Part shown: in pieces, positions 1 to 8,551 of the stretch | Layout: every line of letters starts with the position of its first letter | Numbering within the stretch: position 1 is the first letter of the stretch | Source of the DNA: Neorhodopirellula lusitana | Lineage (GTDB): Bacteria > Planctomycetota > Planctomycetia > Pirellulales > Pirellulaceae | Direction: 5' to 3' | DNA: 64,000 nucleotides | Assembly: GCF_900182915.1 (NCBI RefSeq) | Contig: NZ_FXUG01000001.1 | Location: 806,001 to 870,000 of the forward strand | Made by a program: the position numbers and the translations under genes | The notes under the pieces: generated by a model | What the model was told of the DNA's origin: nothing | Databases searched by the model: none | Seen by the model: the letters and a program-made list of their open reading frames with translations, nothing else

Positions 1-1040
1 TTTTCTAACGCACCGATTCCGTCGTTCTTGGTCGGTGGATCCAGCGTGTCTCGCAGTGAAATCGGGATACCAGCCGATCGAGGTCCGCCCTCTTCGGGAA
101 TATTGAGGCGAGACAGGGACTGAAGGACGGGGCGGACAGAAACGCCGAATGGACAGTGTGGATACCAATGTCGGTTGTCACCCAGAGTCGAATCCAGTGA
201 CGGCAGGACACCAATGAGTCCGATCAATCCCGTCTGTTGGGACCGAAAGACCTTGATGCCTTGTCGTAGACCTAATCCGTCGTGGGAGTACTTGTCGTTC
301 GAAACAAGGAAAACAGGGGTGGGGTCAGGCACCATGGACGCAGGCGAAATCCACAAATAGTTGCCTTTGCTGTCGTACTCGTTCGATAGCTCGATCGAAT
401 TGTATTTTTTGAGTGGGTGTTTGGCAGAAAGGCGTTGTACCTTGAGCTTGAGTGGCTTGTTCAAGGGATATGCGGTCGATCGATTGGATGCCTCACCCGT
501 GCTCGAACTGCCTTGGGACTCGATCCATGATTTGGGATGGTGTTCTTCTAAGATGAGTTCGTCGTCGAGGTACACCAAAGAGTGATACCCGTCGGAGTCG
601 CTAGTGCACTTCAGGTGAATGGAGTGTTCGCCCTCAGGCAATGCAGCAGCAAGGTATTGGGAAGGTGCGGAAACCGAATTGATGGTCTCGGTCGCTAAAC
701 GCAATTCGAGGTCTGCGTCAGCGGGCGCGTTGTATTTCCAGCTGTTAATGCTGCTCCAAATGCTAGGCAACGATCGAACGTTCAACTTTGCCTCGTCGAC
801 AACGATCAGTTGCGTCGTCGCGAATCGCATGGTTTCAATTTCCGACTCGAGTTCCGAAATTTGACGTCGGACGAGGATCATTGGCAACCATGCGGCGACG
901 ACGGTTGTGATTAACAGTAGTTCCAATAAACCGAATCGCATTCGATTGCGGCGACGTCCAACGCGAGTTGCTGTTGCGGAGCTGGAATCGTTCCGCGATT
1001 GGGAATGTTCGGGCGGGCGAGAGGTGGAGCGATCGTTCAT
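1..1040 (-). CDS. Partial membrane-anchored protein of unknown function (N-terminal part)
   Basis: I read this frame by hand from the ATG at 1040-1038 down to position 3. It stays open the whole way, so the C-terminus lies outside the window and about 346 residues are visible. After a charged, Ser/Arg-rich start of about 30 residues there is a hydrophobic helix at about residues 37-55 (LLELLLITTVVAAWLPMIL), then a coiled-coil-like stretch and a long soluble domain with Gly/Val-rich beta segments. The layout suggests a single-pass anchor with an exported domain. Its ATG overlaps the TGA of the upstream gene (ATGA), so the two are probably one operon and translationally coupled. I do not recognise the family. 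The upstream gene has a similar plan (anchor, then LSQLRQ-type coil), so the two may be related. Confidence 0.75.
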   Translation of the reverse strand, partial: MNDRSTSRPPEHSQSRNDSSSATATRVGRRRNRMRFGLLELLLITTVVAAWLPMILVRRQISELESEIETMRFATTQLIVVDEAKLNVRSLPSIWSSINSWKYNAPADADLELRLATETINSVSAPSQYLAAALPEGEHSIHLKCTSDSDGYHSLVYLDDELILEEHHPKSWIESQGSSSTGEASNRSTAYPLNKPLKLKVQRLSAKHPLKKYNSIELSNEYDSKGNYLWISPASMVPDPTPVFLVSNDKYSHDGLGLRQGIKVFRSQQTGLIGLIGVLPSLDSTLGDNRHWYPHCPFGVSVRPVLQSLSRLNIPEEGGPRSAGIPISLRDTLDPPTKNDGIGALE

Positions 1041-1780
1041 GGCGTTGCCTCCTTCATGGACGTCGCTTCGCCTTGGGACCACGCGTTGAAGGCGTCCTTG
1101 TGTTGGGCGCCGTAGACGTAGACATTGAAACCGCGATAGAGGTCCTTTTCCGGCTTGTTGTTTCGTTTCTTGGCGAGTTGTTTTTCGCGAAGTCGGATTA
1201 GGCAGATCGCATTATCCGTTGCATAGGTGCGAGTTTTGTCGCTGGGTGATAGAGGGGTTTCGACAACAAACTCATCGAGGCTTCCTAAGTCAATATCTCT
1301 TGGCATGCTAGACGTACTCGAGCTGCCTCCGACGCTGCGACACAAGATCCATTTGCCATCGCTCTTGATCAGCGCGATGGTCATCAACGCTTCTTCGCTT
1401 TTCGCCTTCGGGCTGGACCATGTGCTGTTCGAACCACCACGCCCTTGAGGCGATACTGCTTTCACCAGCCCGTGCTGCATCCGGTAAGACGCCCCGTAGT
1501 TGGCCGGGAAGTACATGCGGTATCTCCACAAATGCGCCTGGTCCACACCGGGTGGCACGGCATCGTCGGACGTAGGCACATGTGAAATCGCAACCTGTGA
1601 AGGATCCGCGACGTCCAAGAATCCAACCTGCTCCCGCAGGTCGGCGTGCGTTTGACGCAGTTGGGACAGTTCAAGATTGCATCGAATCGAAAACCCAATG
1701 CCGATCAACGACAACAGGATCAGGATGATGCGAGGGATTCGAAGCGGTCGTGATTCAGTATCGAACAAGTCGCATTCCAT
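1037..1780 (-). CDS. Membrane-anchored protein of unknown function
   Basis: The product is 247 residues. A basic N-terminus (SRPLRIPR) is followed by a hydrophobic helix at about residues 17-33 and a short coiled-coil-like segment (LELSQLRQTHADLREQ). The rest is a soluble domain with a Ser-rich loop near residue 155 and a Lys/Arg-rich patch near residue 205 (LAKKRNNKPEKD). The anchor suggests a type II membrane protein with its domain outside the cytoplasm. Its stop overlaps the start of the next gene by the ATGA arrangement, which argues that both are real and co-transcribed. No family is recognised. Antisense frames over it are shadows. Confidence 0.75.
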   Translation of the reverse strand: MECDLFDTESRPLRIPRIILILLSLIGIGFSIRCNLELSQLRQTHADLREQVGFLDVADPSQVAISHVPTSDDAVPPGVDQAHLWRYRMYFPANYGASYRMQHGLVKAVSPQGRGGSNSTWSSPKAKSEEALMTIALIKSDGKWILCRSVGGSSSTSSMPRDIDLGSLDEFVVETPLSPSDKTRTYATDNAICLIRLREKQLAKKRNNKPEKDLYRGFNVYVYGAQHKDAFNAWSQGEATSMKEATP

Positions 1781-2014
1781 GAAAGCGATGTGGAAACAAG
1801 CGGCAAGAAAGCAAGGTCAGTTTCCGATCACCACTTGATACTGGTATCCGCGTTTATCAAGTGTCGGTTGGTGAACTGTTGAAGACGAGATGGCGGGGCA
1901 ATGTTTGCCGAACACTCGCTTTGATAACGCGGTTCAGCCAGTCGTTTCACTGGTTAGTCTCAGCGAACTTGCCTACTCGAAACCTCCTCGCTTCCGAATC
2001 TCTCCGCTTCGCTT

Positions 2015-3214
2015 TTAGTGCGTGTGCGGATGTGAATGAGGATGCGTGTGGTAGTGCTGACGCAGAACGTCTTTTCCGTAATCGTTGCCGTTGGGCGTTC
2101 GAACAACGGTGTGGATGTGGTCACGCGTCGGCTTGGAAGTGTGGATCGGGGCGACGCGGCGTTGGTGGTCGAACTCGATCAAGATTACTGGGCTGTGGAC
2201 ACGGTAGTAATAGACACTCTGGTCGGTCGTGCCACCAATCCATGCGAAATAGGTTTCGTCGAGATGCTCCTTCACTTCGGACATGCGAACTTCCGCGTGA
2301 CCTTCCCTTAAGTTCCCCACGTACTCCTGGATTAATTGTAACAACGCTTCTTTTTGCGAATTGTCCAGCTTTGATCCAACAATCCCTGCGTAATCCAGAA
2401 CGACGTTATCCTTATAGGCTTCCGTCAGATTGTTATTACCATCCTTTCGGTTCATGATGATTGCTTCAGAACGTTGGTCTTCGTTTAACAACTGGATCAG
2501 ATTCAGACCCTTGTCCTGCTCGTCTTGCATCACAATCGTTCCCTTGAACTTGCCTTGCTTGGCTTCAATCGGTTCCGATCCCATGAAGACAGGGCTCATG
2601 ACGACTTGGTCACCCAGGACGAAGTAGTTGATGACGACGTGATGTCCGTCAAGTTGCCATCCCCAAGGTTCGGTTTCCGACGGTTCGCCCATGATCGTGA
2701 TCCAGTAAAGCCACTCGTTATACTCTTGCGGCTTTTTCGCCAGTTCCCCGAGCGTGCCGTTCAGCTTCATGATGTCTTGAGTCTTCTTCAGCCCTTTGGC
2801 ACTGAGGCTTTGTTGGAGCATTTCGAAAGCGAGCGTACGTTGTGCCTCGGTCATTTCGTTGAAGCCGACTCCCTGGCGTGGGCTGCGATGTCGGTTGTCC
2901 CATTGTCGCCATTCGGTGTCGTCGACCGGGAAAACGGTACGCTCTCGTTGCGTGGTGGTTAAACCATCTAAAAAAGTCTCCGTTGCGACACGAGCCGGTT
3001 CGGTTGTGACGCCTGTGGACTCAATGTGGAACAAGTCTTTTGGGACGCCTTGGGATGTCACGATGCCAACAAAAGGTTGCCCAATCACCCGAATGCCGCG
3101 TCGGCCGCCGGGGCCTTGTGCATAGGTTGCATAGGTATAGAGAAACGCCATCGAGCAAAATAGCAAGCCGGTGGTAACGGCGATCCAGCGAGGAATTCGT
3201 GACTTTGGATTCAT
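2015..3214 (-). CDS. DUF3500 domain secreted protein
   Basis: The product is 399 residues with an N-terminal signal peptide (basic RIPRW, then hydrophobic residues up to about 32, ending TYAQG). The body matches the DUF3500 family: GEPSETEPWGWQLDGHH at about residues 176-192, then the VMSPVFMGSEP segment and a late HSPVILIEFDHQ strand. DUF3500 proteins are secreted and mostly uncharacterised. The C-terminus ends in a histidine-rich run (HYHTHPHSHPHTH) that could bind metal ions; this tail is an inference, not a family feature I can vouch for. The gene is transcribed away from the transporter at 3547, with a tandem-repeat promoter region between them. Confidence 0.88.
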   Translation of the reverse strand: MNPKSRIPRWIAVTTGLLFCSMAFLYTYATYAQGPGGRRGIRVIGQPFVGIVTSQGVPKDLFHIESTGVTTEPARVATETFLDGLTTTQRERTVFPVDDTEWRQWDNRHRSPRQGVGFNEMTEAQRTLAFEMLQQSLSAKGLKKTQDIMKLNGTLGELAKKPQEYNEWLYWITIMGEPSETEPWGWQLDGHHVVINYFVLGDQVVMSPVFMGSEPIEAKQGKFKGTIVMQDEQDKGLNLIQLLNEDQRSEAIIMNRKDGNNNLTEAYKDNVVLDYAGIVGSKLDNSQKEALLQLIQEYVGNLREGHAEVRMSEVKEHLDETYFAWIGGTTDQSVYYYRVHSPVILIEFDHQRRVAPIHTSKPTRDHIHTVVRTPNGNDYGKDVLRQHYHTHPHSHPHTH

Positions 3215-3386
3215 GATCTTTCTGGCGTTTCAATGAGTGGGGATTTGAGGAGAGTTCAAGCTAATCGACCTTTATACTGCACTTGAGCGGTCGTCTGGCA
3301 AGTTGTCTGTCGGAAGGCCGAATTGTGGGGGGAGGATCTGGTGAACCGAACGCGTGGGTTCGGTGTCATCGCTGGGGCGTGCTGAA

Positions 3387-3491
3387 GGGTTGCAACATTT
3401 TGCCAATGGGTTGCAACATTTTGCCAATGGGTTGCAACATTTTGCCAATGGGTTGCAACATTTTGCCAATGGGTTGCAACATTTTGCCAGT
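3387..3491. repeat. Five tandem copies of a 21-bp unit
   Basis: The unit GGG-TTGCAACATTTTGCCAAT repeats five times head to tail; the last copy has one change near its end (CAAT to CAGT). The array lies between the divergent starts of the DUF3500 gene (3214) and the transporter (3547). A 21-bp period equals two helical turns, so every copy faces the same side of the helix, as expected of a multi-site operator. Because 21 is a multiple of 3 the array is open in several frames and yields repetitive phantom ORFs on both strands. Confidence 0.9.
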
Positions 3492-3546
3492 GCGGTAACT
3501 CTGACGCCATCTCCATCGCTCATGCTCCATTCCACCGAGTCGTTCC

Positions 3547-4506
3547 GTGACCACGGGCAACACTGCTACCCAATCTGCTTCCGAGGCTGGTCCGATCCCC
3601 GTCCAATATTCGTGGGGGGTGACGCTGGCAGTTGTGGGCACGTTTTTGTTCGCTTTGAAATCAATTTTCATTAAGCTCGCTTTTGAAGCGGGAGCGGATG
3701 CGACGCTGCTGTTGGCCATTCGCATGGGGATGGCTTTGCCGTTCTACGTCGTTGTCTTTGTTGTACTCCTGCGTCAGCGGCAAGCAAAGTCAACTAATTG
3801 CGGTTCCCCAGCGTTCCCGGTCCCCATTGTGATTCGCTCACTGTTGCTCGGGTTTTTGGGATACTATCTCGCCTCGTACTTGGACCTGTCCGGCCTCGAA
3901 TACATTTCGGCACAACTCGAGCGATTGACGTTGTTCACTTACCCGGCCATGGTTGCTGCGTTGGCGTGGATGTTCCTTGGTGAACAAGTCAACGGGAAGA
4001 TACTGGCAGCGATCGGGTTGTCGTATTTCGGGGTGTGGCTGATGTATGGCCAGGAACGCTCGTTCGCGCCCGACGCCAATACGGGACGGGGAGTGTGCTT
4101 GGTATTCGGTGCCGCTTTCAGCTATTCGTTGTACGTGTTGTTTGCCAAGCCGGTGATGCAGAAAATCGGCAGTCGTGAATTCACCAGCCTCGCGATGATC
4201 GGTTCGACAGCCTTTGTGGCCGTTCACTTTCTGTGTACCCATTCGGTGCGTGACTTCTTCAACGTTCCGCCTGTCGTCTATGTGTATGGATTGGTCTTGG
4301 CCTTCGTATGCACGGTCATCCCAAGTTTCATGATCAATGAAGCAATCTTGAAGATCGGAGCGACGCGAACCACGGTGATCGGTTCCGTCGGCCCCGTGCT
4401 GACGATGTTGCTGGCCGTCGTGATTCTTAGCGAGCCTTCGTCATGGAAACACTTTGCTGGCATGGGGATCGCGATCGTCGGCGTCAGTCTCGTTGCTAAA
4501 AAATGA
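3547..4506 (+). CDS. EamA/DMT-family transporter
   Basis: The product is 319 residues with about ten hydrophobic helices in two halves, the duplicated EamA arrangement of the drug/metabolite transporter superfamily. The first half contains the typical VVGTFLFALKSIFIKLAF segment. The second half starts near residue 180 (GVCLVFGAAFSYSLYVLFAKP) and ends with the conserved GPVLTMLLAVVILSEPSSWKHFAGMGIAIVGVSL pattern. It probably exports or imports a small metabolite; the substrate cannot be told. The start is GTG at 3547 with no clear Shine-Dalgarno; no better in-frame ATG lies upstream. It is transcribed divergently from the DUF3500 gene across the 21-bp repeat array. Confidence 0.9.
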   Translation: MTTGNTATQSASEAGPIPVQYSWGVTLAVVGTFLFALKSIFIKLAFEAGADATLLLAIRMGMALPFYVVVFVVLLRQRQAKSTNCGSPAFPVPIVIRSLLLGFLGYYLASYLDLSGLEYISAQLERLTLFTYPAMVAALAWMFLGEQVNGKILAAIGLSYFGVWLMYGQERSFAPDANTGRGVCLVFGAAFSYSLYVLFAKPVMQKIGSREFTSLAMIGSTAFVAVHFLCTHSVRDFFNVPPVVYVYGLVLAFVCTVIPSFMINEAILKIGATRTTVIGSVGPVLTMLLAVVILSEPSSWKHFAGMGIAIVGVSLVAKK

Positions 4507-5568
4507 CACCATGGCGGCGCCGTCTCCATTCTCGTCGAGCCGTTTTGCGATGCAGTTCACCTGGTCCGATTTAGGAGTAATCCCATCGGAACTGCTTTCG
4601 ATAACAAGCGGTAAACATCGTTGACTTGTCGTGACCACGGTTATCGCCTGGGTGACATAGGCATCGGGTCTAGAACCGTCAATCAATGATTGAGAATCCG
4701 GAAGCCCAGTTGAATCCGTGGCCCGTGTGAATCACGTTTGGAGGCATGACGTTGGACTTACCGTGACTGAATTGAAACCTTGGTGGAAAGGTGTTTCAGG
4801 CGGAAGTTGTAGCGGTAGCAGTGCGGTCAGGCGATCACTGCGGTGGATCGGGCTTGAAGGGATAATTTAAACATTGTGGAGGTGGAAAACAATTGACCCA
4901 ATCCACCTTGTCGGTTTGGTCGGTTCACTGTCACCGGAATTTGGCTAGTGCCATACGTCCGAACCCAGGGCCAGAAAGGTTGGCGAGCCAGACTGATTGC
5001 TCATTGAACAATCTGGTCAGCCTCGACCGTAAGGAAAGACGAACAGGCTTCCAGCGGAATCGATGTCGTTGCGATCATCCGCGACGTTTGCGAGCGTGTC
5101 CAAGAAGGTGTTCAAAATCCCGATGGGGATTGTTAGGCCAAATCGAACAACATGAGTTCAGCAGAATCCGGGGTTGCCATTCGCAGTTCCGATTCGTCGC
5201 TGATCGCCGCCGCATCACCTGCCGTCACGGGCTCATTCAACTAGCCAGTCGAAGAGTCGATCACTTTAACAGCCTGTTGATTTCGATGGTGATAGGCACA
5301 GACCCTGTGCCATTCGAATAGAAGCGTTGGAGAAGGCAACGATTTCAGCTGGCGGACTGAATGTCGGAGCGTCTCTGCTACCCTGCTATGCGAATTTCAA
5401 CAGGCCCCTAGGCGTCCCGGGGCTGGGCATACTTTGAGCCCGTTCAGCAATCGATCCTGACAAATGACGGCCCAAAGCAGTCGCTTCGATCGAGAATTGA
5501 TACGGTCAAACGATGCGTGCCGGAGCACGCTGTTGTCACGTTGTAGGCTGCGAACAATACTTCTGAGT
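4507..5568. other. About 1.06 kb without a recognisable gene
   Basis: The longest frame here (4893-5321, plus strand) is rich in Arg, Ser and Cys with no domain pattern and looks like chance. Neither a tRNA nor a clear terminator was seen. It may be a decayed gene region between the transporter and the oxidoreductase. Confidence 0.5.
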
Positions 5569-6357
5569 TCAAGCAATCGTTGGAATGAGTCCACCGTCGA
5601 CTCGTATGGGAGCACCGTTGATCGCCGATGCGAGTGGACTGGCAACAAACGCAACCGTGTTGGCAATCTCTTCCGGTCGGATCAATCTCTGGATCAAAGA
5701 GGTTGGCCGATTGTCTGCCATGAATCGTTTTTCAGCCGAATCGTAGTGCTCGTCCGGAAACAGGTTGCTGACGAATTCCTTTACGCCCGGGGTCAAGGTC
5801 GAACCCGGCATGACGGTGTTGACCGTGACGGAGCTCCCTTTGGTCAATTGAGCCAAACTGCGTGAAACGGCAAGTTGGGCCGTCTTCGTCATCGCATAGT
5901 GAGGCATTTCAGGAGCGGGCACGACGCCGGATTCGCTGCTGATGAAGATGATGCGTCCCGAATTTTGTTCCAGCATTTGTTTGAGGTAATGCCGTGTAAG
6001 ACGGACGCCACTCATCACGTTGATATCGAAGATATGTTGCCACGCTTCGTCGGTCAGGTCGAAGAAATCGACGGCCTCGAAGATACCCAGATTGTTGACA
6101 AGAATATCAATTTGCGGATGTGCGGAGATGGTTCTTGCGACGCCTTCGGCCGTCCCGTTGTCGGACGCCAATCCGACCAGATCGGCCTTAGGCTGACTCT
6201 CGCGAATTTTCTCTATGGCCTTGTTGACGCTCGCTTCGCTGCGCCCATTCACAATCGTTGTTGCCCCTTCGGCCGCCAGTCGAGTCGCGATCGCCAATCC
6301 GATGCCGCCAGTGGATGCCGTCACCAAGGCCGTTTTGTTGTTAAGTTCTAAGTTCAT
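5569..6357 (-). CDS. Short-chain dehydrogenase/reductase (SDR)
   Basis: The product is 262 residues, the usual length for a classical SDR. The nucleotide-binding motif TASTGGIG is at residues 13-20, NNLG at 88-91, the catalytic serine lies in SSES at about 140-143, and the catalytic YAMTK (Y154, K158) follows. N38-G-R resembles the segment that contacts the adenosine ribose. The C-terminal [17 protein letters not shown] is typical of 3-oxoacyl-ACP-reductase-like and sugar dehydrogenase SDRs. It should carry out an NAD(P)H-dependent redox reaction in the cytoplasm; the substrate is unknown. The AraC regulator just upstream on the same strand may control it. Confidence 0.92.
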   Translation of the reverse strand: MNLELNNKTALVTASTGGIGLAIATRLAAEGATTIVNGRSEASVNKAIEKIRESQPKADLVGLASDNGTAEGVARTISAHPQIDILVNNLGIFEAVDFFDLTDEAWQHIFDINVMSGVRLTRHYLKQMLEQNSGRIIFISSESGVVPAPEMPHYAMTKTAQLAVSRSLAQLTKGSSVTVNTVMPGSTLTPGVKEFVSNLFPDEHYDSAEKRFMADNRPTSLIQRLIRPEEIANTVAFVASPLASAINGAPIRVDGGLIPTIA

Positions 6358-6701
6358 CGTCTTCTTGTCCTGTTGGTGTTGTACGAGGTTTTTTTGTGTT
6401 CGTTGGGCGTCGAGCGATTGCGTCAGCGCGCTGGCATGTGGCCCTTCAAGTCATGAGTCTAGGAAGGTGCCTTGATCGCATCTTGAACGATCTTGCGCGC
6501 CGTGAAAAATGTCGACAGCGAAGTAAGTCGTGGACTTGAAGATCACGGTTTACTTAGCGGCAGGGCCCGAACGCTTCGGTAGGTCGGGTGTTTTAAGCAC
6601 GACACGGACGGCTTGCGTTTTTTCGCTTACGCGGTTGACCACGACTGGCCGGCAGAGTCGCTTTGCGAACGAAGAGCACGGCGTGGGGTTGCAATTGTGG
6701 G
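6358..6701. other. Intergenic region between SDR and AraC-type genes
   Basis: These 344 bases separate two genes on the same strand and probably hold the SDR promoter. I saw no clear inverted repeat or terminator. Confidence 0.4.
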
Positions 6702-7526
6702 TCAGGAACCCGTTGAATTCAGTGCCTTGGAATATGTCCCCGGCGCGACCCCAATGAACCGTTTGAAATGTCGCGTGAAGTGCGATTGATCCGTGAAACC
6801 GGCGGCGTGGGCGACATTGATCAGCTTCTCGCCGGTCATCAACATCTGCTGCGCACGGCGCACTCGGATTTGCGAGAGATAGACCTGGATGGGAAGGCCG
6901 ACCTCTTTGGAGAAGACTCGGCTTAGATATGGGGCAGAGGTCCCAGCCAACTGAGCGAGTTCGTGAAGCGAGACATTCTCGCGGAATCTCGCCTCCAAAC
7001 TCTCCTGGACTCGGCGAATATTCGCACGTCCTTGCCTTTTCGGAACATCGGGTAGCGAGGCGTGCCGGACCAAAAGTTCGCAGATTGCGTCGTAGAACGC
7101 TGATTCTTGGTCTAACTGCGGCTCTCCGTCGTCCATCGCTCGGTGAGCCTGCAAGACAAGCTCGGCAAGCTGGGTGTCGTCGATGACCGGGGGCAGCAAC
7201 AAGGGTTCGATATCGCCATTGCGATCAAACGTTCTAACGATATTGGCGACCACGTTTGGATCCGCATAGAGATAACGCCACGCCCCAGTAGCGGTGCACG
7301 CGTGCACTTCATTGGGGTGGATGACAAGCAGCTTCCCCGGGCCGGTGAAGTATTGCTGGCCACGATAAAAGAATGTGCCAGTCCCGCCCTCGGAAACGCC
7401 CAGTTTGTATTCCGGGTGTGAGTGGTTTGGCCAAGTGTGCTCGACTGACTCCCATTGATGCACCGTAATTCGGTCATCGGCAGAACCGCGAACCTTGAAA
7501 TGCTTCACTGACAATGCGGAAGCCAT
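6702..7526 (-). CDS. AraC-family transcriptional regulator with cupin sensor domain
   Basis: The product is 274 residues. Residues about 15-90 form an AraC-type cupin sensor domain (HSHPEYKLGVSEGGTGTFFYRG, then GKLLVIHPNEVH). The C-terminal about 100 residues are the paired helix-turn-helix: LHELAQLAGTSAPYLSRVFSKEVGLPIQVYLSQIRVRRAQQ, then AHAAGFTDQSHFTRHFKRFIGVAPGTYSK. It should bind DNA and activate or repress in response to a small ligand. It lies upstream of the SDR gene on the same strand and is the obvious candidate regulator for it. The sensor H-x-H and the late H resemble cupin metal or ligand residues. Confidence 0.92.
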   Translation of the reverse strand: MASALSVKHFKVRGSADDRITVHQWESVEHTWPNHSHPEYKLGVSEGGTGTFFYRGQQYFTGPGKLLVIHPNEVHACTATGAWRYLYADPNVVANIVRTFDRNGDIEPLLLPPVIDDTQLAELVLQAHRAMDDGEPQLDQESAFYDAICELLVRHASLPDVPKRQGRANIRRVQESLEARFRENVSLHELAQLAGTSAPYLSRVFSKEVGLPIQVYLSQIRVRRAQQMLMTGEKLINVAHAAGFTDQSHFTRHFKRFIGVAPGTYSKALNSTGS

Positions 7527-7986
7527 ATCTTCCTCGCTGGAGATTCAAACTAGGTGGGAGCCGTCTCAGAGTCTACGCCGCGCGATTGCTGCGAGCAAGC
7601 GAACCTACACTGGGGTGCGAAGGCACTACGTGCGTTTTCAGCTCTCCCAAGTGTTCGAATCAGGTTGCGAATGAAGTCACCTGTGAGTGGGCGTGGCAAG
7701 CTACGGCTTCGAGATCGATAGGATTGAGTGCCGTTGCCTCTTCCCACGACGACGACATCTCGGATGACGTCCTCGGCTTCGTGGTTGAACTTCTGTTTTC
7801 GAAACTCGGGGCCAGTTCGACCTCGTTGTCGCCACGCCATCCAGTGGCGATGGTCAGCAAAGAGCTGATGCGCTGGTACTGAATCACACTCCAATTGGTC
7901 ATTAATGCGTATCGTCTTCAGCTGGTTTGTTTGTCGATCTGTTCTGGCGTGTAGGCGGGAACCGACTCGACAGGCGTCACTGTTGG
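7527..7986. other. Intergenic region without a supported gene
   Basis: These 460 bases lie between the AraC-type and MarR-type genes, both on the minus strand. Short frames occur on both strands, including 7550-8011 minus, which runs into the MarR gene in another frame, but none shows a domain or a plausible start. Confidence 0.4.
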
Positions 7987-8529
7987 TTACCCCTCCAGCA
8001 CGCTGACACACATCTTCATCAAAATCTTCTGGAGCGTTGTCAGTTCTTTGGCTGTCAGCACTGACATCACGTTCTTTTCCATCTCGCGGACATCCGGCTT
8101 GATCTTCTTCACGAGTCGCTTGCCTTGGGCGGTCAGCTCGATGATGACCCGAGATCGATTGGTGGGGTCCACTTCACGCCGGATCAACTCGGCTTCCTGC
8201 ATCTTGCGCATCAGGCGAGAGAGGTTCGAGGCGTCGATGCCGAGGTAGGTTGCGATCTCTGAGGGCGAGTTCAAGCCTTTGTCTAATTTCAGAAGCAGGT
8301 TCGCTTCCATTCCGCTTAGCCCGTGGGGAGTGACTGCGTCCGCCATCGCGGACGACAGGCCTCGGGAGGCGATGTGCAATCCACACGCGATCCGCTCTTG
8401 ATCACTGACCTCGATGGCATCACAGCTTGTCACCATTAAAGCTGGCTTGCCACCGATTTTGGGATTCGTCACTTTCGTCTCCACGCGAATGTTGTCAATT
8501 GCAACTCTGAACAATGACAAGTGTTCCAC
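7987..8529 (-). CDS. MarR-family winged-helix regulator
   Basis: The product is 180 residues. The central winged helix reads GLSGMEANLLLKLDKGLNSPSEIATYLGIDASNLSRLMRKMQEAELIRREVDPTNRSRVIIELTAQGKRL, with the D-P-x-N-R-S wing typical of MarR proteins, flanked by dimerisation helices. MarR proteins usually repress nearby transport or detoxification genes and release DNA on binding a small phenolic ligand. The annotated start gives about 30 extra N-terminal residues; the methionine at 8436 would give a more usual length of about 149. The neighbouring propeller-esterase gene on the same strand is only 22 bases downstream and may be co-transcribed. Confidence 0.88.
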   Translation of the reverse strand: MEHLSLFRVAIDNIRVETKVTNPKIGGKPALMVTSCDAIEVSDQERIACGLHIASRGLSSAMADAVTPHGLSGMEANLLLKLDKGLNSPSEIATYLGIDASNLSRLMRKMQEAELIRREVDPTNRSRVIIELTAQGKRLVKKIKPDVREMEKNVMSVLTAKELTTLQKILMKMCVSVLEG

Positions 8530-8551
8530 GGAGTGAAACGAAAGTCAATGA

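Noticed and set aside
3387..3491. CRISPR array
   Set aside because: The units are contiguous with no spacers and no cas genes are nearby.
3256..3725. Long repetitive ORFs on both strands over the 21-bp repeats
   Set aside because: A repeat unit divisible by three keeps several frames open at once; the peptides are just the translated repeat.
4893..5321. 142-residue plus-strand ORF
   Set aside because: Composition is rich in Arg, Ser and Cys with no domain or conserved pattern; probably chance.
7550..8011. 153-residue minus-strand ORF between AraC- and MarR-type genes
   Set aside because: It overlaps the MarR gene in another frame and has no recognisable pattern or start signal.
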